Below, piece by piece: positions 1 to 7,602 of a stretch of DNA of 21,455 nucleotides; positions within the stretch are counted from its first letter, which is position 1; the number at the start of each line of letters is the position of its first letter. The stretch is from positions 1,214,542-1,235,996 of the forward strand of contig NW_027152031.1 of assembly GCF_004359215.1 (NCBI RefSeq). The letters are read 5' to 3'. Below the pieces are notes generated by a model, which had not been told where the DNA came from, did not search any database, and saw only the letters and a program-made list of their open reading frames with translations. A program made the position numbers and the translations under genes. The stretch comes from Bremia lactucae. Lineage: Eukaryota > Oomycota > Peronosporomycetes > Peronosporales > Peronosporaceae.

Positions 1-44
<44 letters not shown>

Positions 45-451
45 ATGAGTTCGTTGTCTAAACAGTAATCCAACCCAGTACGAGAGGAACCGTTGGTTCA
101 GATAATTGGTAACTGCGGTTAGCTGAAAAGCTAGTGCCGCCAAGCTACCATCTGTAGGATTATGGCTGAACGCCTCTAAGTCAGAATCCATGCTGGAATA
201 GACGATAATCACCTTTCCTGATGTAACGCGAATAGCGATAGGTGAGCTTTATGCTCCCAACATCATAAAATTGCAACGCACTTTGCCGCTTGTCAAATGC
301 TGGTGGCGAAGAGTATGCTGAATTGTAATTTCAAATATTGGGAAAGATAAATCCTTTGTAGACGACTTAACTACAGAACGGGGTGTTGTAAGCATGAGAG
401 TAGTCTTGTACTACGATCTGCTGAGATTTAGCCCTTGTTCTATTGATTTGT
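1..451 (+). rRNA. 28S (LSU) rRNA, 3' end, partial
   Basis: This is the 3'-terminal part of the large-subunit ribosomal RNA, which forms part of the 60S subunit. The universally conserved sarcin-ricin loop, AGTACGAGAGGAAC, lies at 77-90. Further conserved 3' motifs follow: CTACAGAACGGGG near 370-382, and GATCTGCTGAGATT near 416-429 leading into the terminal GATTTGT. The 5' part is outside the window. I set the 3' end at about 451 by analogy with the usual ...GATTTGT end of eukaryotic LSU rRNA; it could be off by a few bases. The gene would be made by RNA polymerase I as part of the 18S-5.8S-28S precursor. Confidence 0.94.
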
Positions 452-453
452 TC

Positions 454-469
454 AGAAATGAACATTTCT
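454..469 (+). other. 3'-ETS hairpin just after the 28S end
   Basis: A perfect 6-bp stem, AGAAAT/ATTTCT, with the 4-nt loop GAAC starts three bases after the proposed end of 28S. In yeast a tetraloop hairpin in this position is cut by the RNase III enzyme Rnt1 to release the 3' end. The position is suggestive, but the stem is short and the loop is not the yeast AGNN type, so the processing role is inferred. A second small inverted repeat (CAGTTG/CAACTG, 502-521) follows. Confidence 0.35.
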
Positions 470-535
470 CCCCCATTGCAACCGCGCAATGATAAAATAA
501 ACAGTTGATTATAAACAACTGGTAACACTTAAACA

Positions 536-539
536 AAAA

Positions 540-574
<35 letters not shown>

Positions 575-581
575 AATAAAA
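536..581. repeat. (AAAT)n microsatellite in IGS
   Basis: About ten tandem AAAT tetranucleotides with slight irregularity at the right end, inside the rDNA intergenic spacer. No gene is visible nearby. No 5S rRNA gene is seen in the part of the spacer present here. Confidence 0.9.
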
Positions 582-761
582 TAATCAAATCAAACCAAAC
601 TAAAGTGTTATAAAAAACTGTAAACTATGATAACACGCCTAATGAGACAAGGCTTGGTTGTAAAGTTTTTCACTTTCGCTCGAGATTTGAAGCATGAATA
701 TCATTGCAAAAACATAGCAAGTTGTATGTCTTGCTGTTTATAACAGCAAGATTCGGCAACT

Positions 762-1136
762 TTTAGTATAGGAATTTAATTAGGCAAGTGTAGTATAGCA
801 ATGTAGGAAAATACATTAGTATCAATAAAACGCATAGAAGAAATTAGAAGAAATACACGTACATGTTATTGTATAGTACATGAGCTAGGCAAAGAAGTGT
901 GGCAGAATATAAAAATTCTAAGTGCCATTGCTATTAAAAGTCGAGCCAAATTAGACAACTTTAGTATAGGAAATCAAATAGAGACATTGGTATTATAAAT
1001 GAAATACATAAGCATGAGATAGAATAATACATGTACATGTTAATGTATTGCATGGGAGCTAGGCAAAGAAGCGTGGCAGATTCGAAAGATTCTAAGTGCC
1101 ATTGCTATTAAAAGTCGAGCCAAATTTAACCATTTT
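762..1136. repeat. IGS tandem repeat, two degenerate units
   Basis: Two adjacent units of the spacer align. Each begins with a TTTAGTATAGG-like motif (762, 959), carries GAGCTAGGCAAAGAAG (882 and 1056) and ends with ATTCTAAGTGCCATTGCTAT (915 and 1089). The shared blocks are offset by exactly 174 bases; the left unit is longer near its start. A third TTTAGTAT start is seen at 1134, directly before the N. Such subrepeats are typical of rDNA spacers and suggest further units lie beyond the gap. Confidence 0.85.
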
Positions 1137-1141
1137 AGTAT

Positions 1142-1142
1142 N
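1142..1142. other. Single N: assembly join
   Basis: The only ambiguous base in the window falls exactly where rDNA spacer changes into copia LTR. Compared with the 3' LTR, the first 147 bases of the 5' LTR are missing. The join is therefore likely a collapsed or unresolved repeat rather than a true boundary. Confidence 0.85.
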
Positions 1143-1207
1143 ATGATGACGCCATGGATGATGACGCCACGGCTGATTACGCCCAAGATGAAAAGTCGCG
1201 ATGGGCA

Positions 1208-1240
1208 GAACCTTCTCGAAGCTTCCAGAAGCTTCTAGAA
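1208..1240 (+). promoter_or_regulatory. Seven-unit perfect heat-shock element (HSE) in 5' LTR
   Basis: GAA and TTC alternate without error at strict 5-bp spacing: GAA 1208, TTC 1213, GAA 1218, TTC 1223, GAA 1228, TTC 1233, GAA 1238. This is the canonical binding site of heat-shock factor (HSF) trimers, which need three or more alternating nGAAn units. It lies about 65-95 bases upstream of the proposed start site, a normal place for an activator. The motif is seen directly; heat induction is inferred. Confidence 0.85.
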
Positions 1241-1290
1241 GGATGTAGATGATTGGCTTAGATGTAGCTAGATAAGAAGTGAACTAAGTC

Positions 1291-1317
1291 TATAATACAA
1301 TCACTTTCGGATTTCCA
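1291..1317 (+). promoter_or_regulatory. Probable core promoter: initiator plus flanking region
   Basis: TCACTTT at 1301-1307 followed by GGATTTCC matches the oomycete core promoter pattern, initiator TCAYTYY followed by a WTTTNYY flanking region. Transcription would begin near the A at 1303, giving a 5' leader of about 100 nt and defining the U3/R border. The 3' LTR copy (TCACTTCGG) keeps the match. A TATAATA stretch at 1291 is only about 10 bases upstream, too close to act as an ordinary TATA box. Confidence 0.5.
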
Positions 1318-1397
1318 TTCTTCCCTACAAGTGTCTTCTCGGTCTTTGCCCAAGAACACACTCCAACTATCTTCTCAAGTTTCGTCAAGCTTCAACA

Positions 1398-1412
1398 GGT
1401 TATGAGCCCAAG
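1398..1412 (+). other. Primer-binding site: tRNA-iMet anticodon arm
   Basis: GGTTATGAGCCCAAG starts right after the LTR's terminal CAACA. It is not the usual TGG... complement of a tRNA 3' end. It is the complement of an initiator-tRNA anticodon arm: its reverse complement contains a CTCATAA anticodon loop preceded by a TTGGG stem strand. Drosophila copia uses the same half-tRNA priming with GGTTATGGGCCCAG. The ATG in the site is the complement of the CAU anticodon. Confidence 0.75.
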
Positions 1413-4400
1413 TGCCATGTCCTCTTCGCAAGATTCCACGGCCAAGGTCTCCATTGACAGATTCAATGGGGACAACTATGCTACTTGGAGCCGCTACATG
1501 CGTGGCGTGTTCCTGACCAAATCGGTCTGGCATGTCGTGAACCGCGAGGTTTCACCGACGTTCACGGACCCTCGGGCTTCAGACGACTACGTCAAGGCAA
1601 GCAACGTCGCCTTTGGAATTATGCTCTTGCATATGGACGCGGACTACCATCACGTGGTTGATGAGTGTGAAGAAGCCTGGGTGGCGTGGGCGCGGATCAG
1701 GACACTTTATGGTGGGTCACAGAAGGCTGGGCGTATCTTTTTGAAACGCCAGTTGTTCAGCATGGAAATGCCCGAAGGCGGTAATGTATTGCATCATTGC
1801 AATGATGTCCTCAACATCAGCGCGAAGCTAAGTAGCATCGGCGCGAAGATGGAGGACGAGGACGTCGCGATTTGTTTGCTGCGCAGTCTACCCAAGAGCT
1901 ACGAGAATGTAGTGCTCAATCTGGAGATGAACAGCGCGGAGCTACGATCGCGGGACGTCGTAAAAGTGCTTACCAACGAGCACATCAAGCGACAAGGTGC
2001 GAAGGCTACAGTGGTGAAGACTGAAGACGCAGCGAAAGCGTTCAGTGCCGAACGTGAGCCGCACCATTGCACGTATTGCGGAAAGCTGGGGCACACGATA
2101 GACAAGTGCTGGACCAAGCAGAAAGCTGAGAACAAGGGACCAAGACGCGGCGGCAATAGTCGTGGACGCGGGGCCAACAATGCTCAATGGCGCATTGAAG
2201 ACAACTACGAATATCAAGATCGAATCGCCTTTGCCGTTTCGATGGAATGTGGATTGTCGAACAACATGAGTATGCCCGGAATGTGGGCGGTTGACAGCGG
2301 TGCAACACATCACATCTGCAACAACAAGAAGAAGTTTACAAGCCTCAATGAACAAGATGAAGGTGAGCTTTCGGTTGCTGATGGACGTAAGGCCGCAATC
2401 AAGGGAGTGGGAACCATCATTGAGACGGTGGTGTTGCCCAACGGCGATGAACATGAGATCGAGATCAAGAATGCGCTATTCGTACCAAGCATGAACAAGA
2501 ATCTTCTATCGGTTCCGCAGATCAACAAGTCTGGGAAATTTCAAGTTGTATTTGACGGTTCCAAGATGCATGTGGCACGAAAGAACACGACCCAAGTTGT
2601 GGCAACAGCGGATCTCATCGATGGACTCTACTGGCTTCGAACACCACACGTGTCTGTAAACACCGCAACGAGCTCCCAATCTATTAATTTACATGCACGT
2701 ATGGGTCATGCACCATTGGAAATTCTTCGAAAAATGATCAAGAGTGGAATGGTTAAAGATGCCTCAATGTCTTCAAATTCGAGTGGATCAAGTATATGTC
2801 TGGGTTGCCAACAAGGAAAAATGGTCCAAAAACCATTTATAAGCAACCGTGACAAGCGCAATTACGACACGTTTGAGCTGATCCACTTTGACATCTGTGG
2901 CCCTATGGAAGAAGTTTCAATTGGTGGTAGCAGATACCTGCTACTGATCGTTGACGAAGCTAGCGGGTGCATGAAGGGTTTCTGTTTACGTACCAAGTCC
3001 GAGAGCGAGGACTGCATCCGGAATTACATTGTCAAGATCCAAGCTCAATTTTCCAAAAAGGTCAAGTTCGTTCGCCACGATGGAGCTCGAGAATTCGCCT
3101 CCAACTCGCTCAAGATGTTCTATGAAGATGAAGGAATTGAGCAGCAGGTCACAGTGCCATATGCGCATCAAACCAACGGAACTGCAGAACGTGCCATCCG
3201 AACCATCGTCACGATCGGACGTAGCTTGCTGCACCACGCAAAGTTGGACAAATGTTTTTGGGCTGAGGCAGCAATCACGGCCATCTACATAAAGAATCGA
3301 CTACCGTCGCCCAAGATTTCTCATATGACACCGTTTGAGATCGTGCACGGCTGCAAACCAAGTGTCAAACACATGCGTGTTTTTGGATGCCGAGCGTTTA
3401 TTCTAACACCGAGAGAGAAACGCCTCAAATGGGACGCCAAATCTCAAGTTGGAATTTTCATGGGGTATGAAGAAACATCCAAAGCGTATCGAGTTTATGA
3501 CATTAAGTCCCAGCAAGTGGTGATTAGTCGGGACGTTCACTTCGATGAATCCTGCTTTGATTTTTCGATGGACTCGTCGAATGAAGGTCTCAATGATACC
3601 GTACCGGACCTTGATTCTCTTGAAATCAACGAAGATGATGTGCGTCAAGTCGAATACAAGCAGACCGGTAAGCGCAAATCTCGGCCCAACAACAATGTCG
3701 TGCGCGCTGGTCATCAGAACGTTGGATTAGAACAAGCAAGTGCTCCAGACAGCGCATACGACCGCCACCAGAGACGTCGATCCAATGGTCGAGATATGCT
3801 AAACGATGAAGAAGAAAAGGACAACAGCGATCAAGACGATAATATGACGCAACCGACATTCTGGCGTGCTAGTGCCAACGCGGTGGAAGCAACCGATCTG
3901 GCAGAGCCTGCAACATTTCAAGAAGCAATCAATGGTCCGCATCAAGTACATTGGCGCAAGGCGATACAAGCTGAGTTGAAATCAATGCGACTTCGGGGTG
4001 TTTTTCGTGCTGCCAAACTTCCGAATAACCAGCGCGCCATCGGTACGAAATGGGTGTTTAAGATCAAGCGAAAAGCGGATGGATCAATCGAGAAATTCAA
4101 GGCACGCCTGGTTGCCAAAGGTTTCAGACAGAAGTATGGTATCGACTATACGGAGACTTTCTCACCAGTTGTCAAGTACGTGACATTGCGAATGGTCATT
4201 GCAATTACCAGGTATTTCGACTGGCCTCTGGATCAACTCGACGTTGTGACAGCATTTTTGTATGGTGTGATGAAGGAGAAGGTATTTTGCATCATTCCAG
4301 AAGGTGTTAAAATTGATGGTGATTTTGACTGTCTCGAGTTGGTAAAGGCAATTTATGGTCTCAAGCAAGCTTCACGTGTGTGGAATGAGACATTCGACGA

Positions 4401-5541
4401 ATTCGTGTGCTCAATTGGATTCAAAGTATCAGCTTTCGATCCATGTCTATATATCAAGGTGGTAAATGGTCATTGCGCTCTTCTACTGGTCTATGTGGAT
4501 GATGTCTTGGTGACAGGCAGCTCAGCAGACCTGATCGCGCAAACGAAAAATGACCTCAAGATGCGATTCGAGATGACCGACAGCGGCAAGTGCACGTTTG
4601 TACTGGGGATTGAGCTAGTTGATAAGCCAGACGGCAGTGTCACCATGTGTCAACGACGCTATATCGACGACATCCTCAAGCGTTTCGGAATGGATGACTG
4701 CAAGGCCACTGTCAGCCCAGTCGATCTGAGCTCCCAACTTTTACCAAGCAAGAGCCAAAGCAAGGTAGATGCTCCATTTCGAGAAGCAGTGGGGGCGTTG
4801 ATGCACTTGATGACTGCGACGCGTCCTGATATCGCGTATGCTGTGGGTTATGTGTCACGTTTTATGGAGAATCCACAACAAGAACACTGGACTGCGGTAA
4901 AGCGTGTTCTACGCTACTTGCAAGGCACCAAGTCGCACGGAATTTGTTATCGGTCGAGTGGGGTGATCAACTTTCAAGGATATTCTGACGCAGACTGGGC
5001 TGGCGATCATTCAGACCGCAAGTCAACATCAGGATACGTCTTCATGCTGTTGGGTGCACCAATAAGTTGGGGCAGCAAGAAGCAGCAAAGTGTCTCTTTG
5101 TCGACAAGCGAGGCAGAGTACATTGCACTCAGCTTAGCTATTCAAGAAGGCAAATGGATTCATCGGTTGCTGTGTGAAATTTTGACTGCTGCGAATGAAG
5201 AAGGACCCGATCTCAACATACGTGAAGATAATCAATCATGCCTCAAGATGACGAAGAATCCTGTTAATCATGGCCGCGCCAAACATATCGACATCAAGTA
5301 CCATCACATCCGTGATGAAGTCAAGCGCGGCGAAGTAAAATTAGAATACTGTGAAACTGCAGTGATGTTGGCAGACATCATGACCAAAGGACTTCACGGG
5401 CCACGACACAAGGAGTTGACATCAGCGCTTGGAATTAAACCAAGTTCGCATTGCGGGGGCGTGTTAAATGTCCAATCCGAACTTTGTGCTGGACGAGGAA
5501 CTGCTCAAGATATATTTGAAGCAGTAAGTGGCAATCAGTAA
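1402..5541 (+). CDS. Copia Gag-Pol polyprotein (1379 aa)
   Basis: This polyprotein packages the element's RNA, copies it and inserts the cDNA. Gag occupies about residues 1-240 and ends in a CCHC zinc knuckle, C223-C226-H231-C236. The protease has its DSGA active site at D298. The integrase zinc-binding part is H431, H436, C466, C469, and its core triad is D497, D560, E596 with exact D,D35E spacing. RT has D947 (LDVVTAF) and YVDD at 1031-1034. RNase H has D1196, E1237 or E1239, and D1276. No stop or frameshift is present. The last ~26 residues are read into the 3' LTR. I use the first ATG (1402), which lies inside the primer site; M6 at 1417 (GCCATGTCC) is an equally possible start. The codons look uniform along the frame. 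Confidence 0.95.
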   Translation: MSPSAMSSSQDSTAKVSIDRFNGDNYATWSRYMRGVFLTKSVWHVVNREVSPTFTDPRASDDYVKASNVAFGIMLLHMDADYHHVVDECEEAWVAWARIRTLYGGSQKAGRIFLKRQLFSMEMPEGGNVLHHCNDVLNISAKLSSIGAKMEDEDVAICLLRSLPKSYENVVLNLEMNSAELRSRDVVKVLTNEHIKRQGAKATVVKTEDAAKAFSAEREPHHCTYCGKLGHTIDKCWTKQKAENKGPRRGGNSRGRGANNAQWRIEDNYEYQDRIAFAVSMECGLSNNMSMPGMWAVDSGATHHICNNKKKFTSLNEQDEGELSVADGRKAAIKGVGTIIETVVLPNGDEHEIEIKNALFVPSMNKNLLSVPQINKSGKFQVVFDGSKMHVARKNTTQVVATADLIDGLYWLRTPHVSVNTATSSQSINLHARMGHAPLEILRKMIKSGMVKDASMSSNSSGSSICLGCQQGKMVQKPFISNRDKRNYDTFELIHFDICGPMEEVSIGGSRYLLLIVDEASGCMKGFCLRTKSESEDCIRNYIVKIQAQFSKKVKFVRHDGAREFASNSLKMFYEDEGIEQQVTVPYAHQTNGTAERAIRTIVTIGRSLLHHAKLDKCFWAEAAITAIYIKNRLPSPKISHMTPFEIVHGCKPSVKHMRVFGCRAFILTPREKRLKWDAKSQVGIFMGYEETSKAYRVYDIKSQQVVISRDVHFDESCFDFSMDSSNEGLNDTVPDLDSLEINEDDVRQVEYKQTGKRKSRPNNNVVRAGHQNVGLEQASAPDSAYDRHQRRRSNGRDMLNDEEEKDNSDQDDNMTQPTFWRASANAVEATDLAEPATFQEAINGPHQVHWRKAIQAELKSMRLRGVFRAAKLPNNQRAIGTKWVFKIKRKADGSIEKFKARLVAKGFRQKYGIDYTETFSPVVKYVTLRMVIAITRYFDWPLDQLDVVTAFLYGVMKEKVFCIIPEGVKIDGDFDCLELVKAIYGLKQASRVWNETFDEFVCSIGFKVSAFDPCLYIKVVNGHCALLLVYVDDVLVTGSSADLIAQTKNDLKMRFEMTDSGKCTFVLGIELVDKPDGSVTMCQRRYIDDILKRFGMDDCKATVSPVDLSSQLLPSKSQSKVDAPFREAVGALMHLMTATRPDIAYAVGYVSRFMENPQQEHWTAVKRVLRYLQGTKSHGICYRSSGVINFQGYSDADWAGDHSDRKSTSGYVFMLLGAPISWGSKKQQSVSLSTSEAEYIALSLAIQEGKWIHRLLCEILTAANEEGPDLNIREDNQSCLKMTKNPVNHGRAKHIDIKYHHIRDEVKRGEVKLEYCETAVMLADIMTKGLHGPRHKELTSALGIKPSSHCGGVLNVQSELCAGRGTAQDIFEAVSGNQ
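5454..5461 (+). other. Polypurine tract before 3' LTR
   Basis: A short G-rich tract (CGGGGGCG) lies directly before TGTTAAATG, the LTR start. It is the expected second-strand primer. It is also coding, because the Pol frame runs through it (SHCGGVLN). Confidence 0.7.
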
Positions 5542-5568
5542 GTATCGGTAAGTACCGGTATTGCAGGA

Positions 5569-5640
5569 TGACGTCATAATGATGACGCCATGGATGATGA
5601 CGCCATGGATGATGACGCCATGGATGATGACGCCACGGCT
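5569..5640 (+). repeat. CRE-like palindrome and 15-bp tandem repeats in U3
   Basis: TGACGTCA at 5569-5576 is a perfect CRE/ATF-type bZIP site. It is followed by about five 15-bp units with consensus ATGGATGATGACGCC, each carrying a TGACG half-site; the last unit is degenerate. Tandem activator sites in U3 are common in LTR enhancers. The truncated 5' LTR keeps only the last two units. Confidence 0.75.
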
Positions 5641-5673
5641 GATTACGCCCAAGATGAAAAGTCGCGATGGGCA

Positions 5674-5706
5674 GAACCTTCTCGAAGCTTCCAGAAGCTT
5701 CTAGAA
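5674..5706 (+). promoter_or_regulatory. Seven-unit perfect HSE in 3' LTR
   Basis: An identical copy of the alternating GAA/TTC array, from GAA at 5674 to GAA at 5704-5706. In the 3' LTR it could drive heat-responsive read-through into the downstream flank (5863 onward). Confidence 0.85.
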
Positions 5707-5862
5707 GGATGTAGATGATTGGCTTAGATGTAGCTAGATAAGAAGTGAACTAAGTCTATAATACAATCACTTCGGATTTCCATTCTTCCCTACAAGTGTC
5801 TTCTCGGTCTTTGCCCAAGAACACACTCCAACTATCTTCTCAAGTTTCGTCAAGCTTCAACA

Positions 5863-6204
5863 ACCGCTCTGAAAAATCTTTTGCCAAAAACACTTTGCCC
5901 TTGCGGTAAACTATCAGCAGATCAGAGCGCAAGAGCACCAGCTTGAAGGCTTACTGCCAAACAAAGCATACAAGTTTAGCAGGTAAGGTTTTCTCGAGTT
6001 ACATAGGGGTACAGGCGTAACTGCCGGGGCAGATTGGTACCCCGCCATCTGTTTGATGTAGTGAGATAAAATTTGGTGTGGCACACGTCTATGTACCCGT
6101 GTAACGTAGTGTAGAGGTACGTAAATGACGAAAATACACCTTGCTTACGTATGCAGGAGGCAACCCAGCATCCATCGACCTTTTCTCAGCCGCTAAGTAG
6201 ACTT
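5863..6204 (+). pseudogene. Possible gene debris beside the copia element
   Basis: I do not recognise a gene here. One plus frame is open from 5873 to about 5985 and encodes a protein-like stretch (...NYQQIRAQEHQLEGLL). It ends at AGCAG|GTAAGG (5983), which resembles a splice donor, and ATGCAG|GAGG at 6151-6160 resembles an acceptor. If this was an exon, the copia insertion lies immediately 5' of it and may have cut the gene. The implied 174-nt intron and the short coding length make this weak; it may be chance. Confidence 0.2.
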
Positions 6205-6274
6205 GTTTTTCGATGCTCTTTCACGTGGTACTAGTGGCTTTTGCTCCAAAGTGCTTAAAGCAATTGCATGATAA

Positions 6275-6754
6275 CCGCAGTTTCGTATGTCCCTTCTAAG
6301 TCGCGCTTTATGTAGTATCGCAGATTTTTGTAGAGCTTTTGATAGCCAATACATAGTCTCCAACGAATGCAAACTCTTGTGTAGCTTTAAAGAGCTCTTC
6401 AGATGTGTTATAGGTTTGGTGTACTGGTCGAAGACGCATATTGAAATGTTGCAGGTAGCAAGTGTCTTTGTACGACGAGTACGTCGGAAGCTTTAATGTA
6501 TTAAAGCACGTAGACGAGAGCGGCTACTGTTTCAAGACACAGTACATCGAGCCTTAAAAAAATTAAATGAAAATTCAGTAGATTTATTTAAAGAAGAGAT
6601 TAAACTATTAAGGAAACTTGTCATCGGCGATGGTCGTGACAGTCGCCACGTTGGTATCTTTGAGCTCACAGTCTCAATCTCGTACCATCAGACTTTAGTA
6701 ATAGTAGCGCTAGCAGCGCTACTATTAGTCAAGTCTGATGAAAAGGTTGGATGA
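6275..6754 (+). pseudogene. Long plus-strand frame with one internal TAA
   Basis: A single frame is open from 6275 to 6751 except for TAA at 6494-6496. The first part holds an ATG at 6287. The second (6497-6751, 85 codons) has no ATG but reads like protein: a charged helix-like stretch (ALKKLNENSVDLFKEEIK) and a hydrophobic C-terminal segment (TLVIVALAALLLV). The hydrophobic segment is produced by the hairpin at 6686-6740. No family is recognised. It could be a decayed gene, exons of an unannotated gene, or chance; overlapping frames here also read fairly open. Confidence 0.22.
6686..6740. repeat. 55-nt near-perfect inverted repeat (hairpin)
   Basis: Two 26-nt arms, CATCAGACTT... and its partner ending ...AAGTCTGATG, pair with only two mismatches around the 3-nt spacer AGC (6712-6714). 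The centre AGCGCTAGCAGCGCT is GC-rich. It could be a small foldback element, a small-RNA precursor stem or a cruciform. No flanking duplication is obvious. Confidence 0.85.
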
Positions 6755-6842
6755 GTGGTTGAATGGATACTGTATGTAGAAGCTGAACGAGCATCCTTAA
6801 TATAGACAAGAAATAATTTTGAATTTGTGGCATTAATCTACA

Positions 6843-6995
6843 GTTGAAACATTGTATGTATTAGCCAATCAAAGCCAAATATAATATGTATTAGCCAATG
6901 CTAGTTGAAAATTATTCTTATTAGCGAATCACGGGTGAAACACTTATGTGTATTGGCCAATCACAGGTAAAACATCATGTGGATTGGTCATTCGG
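6843..6995. repeat. Five-copy 30-32-bp tandem array with CCAAT boxes
   Basis: Units built on TTGAAACA...TATGTATTAGCCAATCA recur with core positions 6861, 6891, 6921, 6952 and 6984. The cores read TTAGCCAATC, TTAGCCAATG, TTAGCGAATC, TTGGCCAATC and TTGGTCATTC, becoming less regular to the right. Three keep a perfect CCAAT. CCAAT is the NF-Y site, but the array lies about 600 bases past the 3' end of the myosin gene, so a promoter role there is not evident. Confidence 0.8.
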
Positions 6996-7033
6996 CATTT
7001 TAAATTGTAGCCTCGAATTAATATCTTTACAAA

Positions 7034-7195
7034 AGTTGTGGGAAAAACAATTTTGAGGTTGCGAATTTAGAATTTATCATTTATTTTGATAAAAAGTTGT
7101 GGGAGTAGTAATTTAAGAAGGAGGGTTTATTTCAATTTAAAATATAAAAATACATTAAAAATAGTTGTGGGATATCAATACTAAACAAATTTGTT
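7034..7195. repeat. Three AGTTGTGGGA-led degenerate repeats
   Basis: AGTTGTGGGA occurs at 7034, 7095 and 7163, each followed by AT-rich sequence (intervals 61 and 68). It probably reflects an old tandem repeat. The rest of 7196-7602 is AT-rich with no gene seen; its right end should include the 3' UTR of the minus-strand myosin gene. Confidence 0.6.
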
Positions 7196-7602
7196 CAGAA
7201 TGTTATTTACAGGTAAAGTTTTTATGAAAGGTTTTAAGAAAAGTAAGTGATTAATAATTCATCCATTATCGCAAATTATAGATTATTTGGCCGTGCCAAA
7301 AACGCCGTGTGATGCTGAGGTGCGATGAAAATAAACTAGTCGTAGCTTTAGCGGCTCCACAAGGGCGATCACTAAAACGCGTCTTAAGCTTGATATAGTG
7401 AACATTTGGGAATGATTGGGCACTATAATGTGCGTCATTATTCAGAAGTGGAAGTGCTGTGTGAATGTTTCAAGGATGACATATTCAGATCAATTGACCT
7501 TAACCAGATCAAGGCATTACAACTAAAAAGATAATAAAGACGCATGCACGAATCGTCATAGTTGATAACACGATGTAGGTGAAATCGTGGCATCTCTTCT
7601 AC

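Larger units (their letters stand above)
1143..1397 (+). repeat. 5' LTR of copia element, truncated
   Basis: It aligns to 5609-5862 of the 3' LTR with one indel and no substitutions that I can see. The missing left 147 bases include the TGTT start, the TGACGTCA palindrome and most of the 15-bp repeats. The heat-shock element, the proposed start site and the terminal CAACA are all retained. Confidence 0.95.
1143..5862 (+). mobile_element. Ty1/copia LTR retrotransposon, coding-intact
   Basis: The element has LTR, primer site, one Gag-Pol frame in the order Gag, protease, integrase, RT, RNase H (which defines Ty1/copia), a purine-rich tract and a second LTR. The LTR ends are TGTT...AACA. Over the 254-255 bases shared by the two LTRs the only difference I find is one T (run at 1304-1306 against 5768-5769), so the insertion is very recent or the copies have been homogenised. 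The 5' LTR is truncated at the N, so target-site duplication cannot be tested. A complete copy would be about 4.87 kb. Confidence 0.95.
5462..5862 (+). repeat. 3' LTR of copia element, complete (401 bp)
   Basis: It starts TGTTAA after the purine tract and ends CTTCAACA, a TGTT/AACA inverted terminal pair. In order it contains the Pol C-terminus (to 5541), a TGACGTCA palindrome, 15-bp tandem repeats, the HSE, the initiator and the U5 region. The unique flank begins ACCGCTCTG at 5863. Confidence 0.93.

Noticed and set aside
452..1141. 5S rRNA or tRNA gene in the spacer
   Set aside because: No A-box/B-box pair, cloverleaf or 5S-like core was found.
1942..2454. 170-codon minus-strand ORF inside copia Gag
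   Set aside because: Entirely antisense to a clearly coding frame, with no recognisable domain.
5464..5652. Minus-strand ORF with repeated GVIIH peptide
   Set aside because: It is the reverse reading of the 15-bp LTR repeat array and the end of Pol; the periodic peptide follows from the DNA repeat.
6843..6995. CRISPR-like array
   Set aside because: The units are degenerate and directly adjacent, with no unique spacers, and the genome is eukaryotic.
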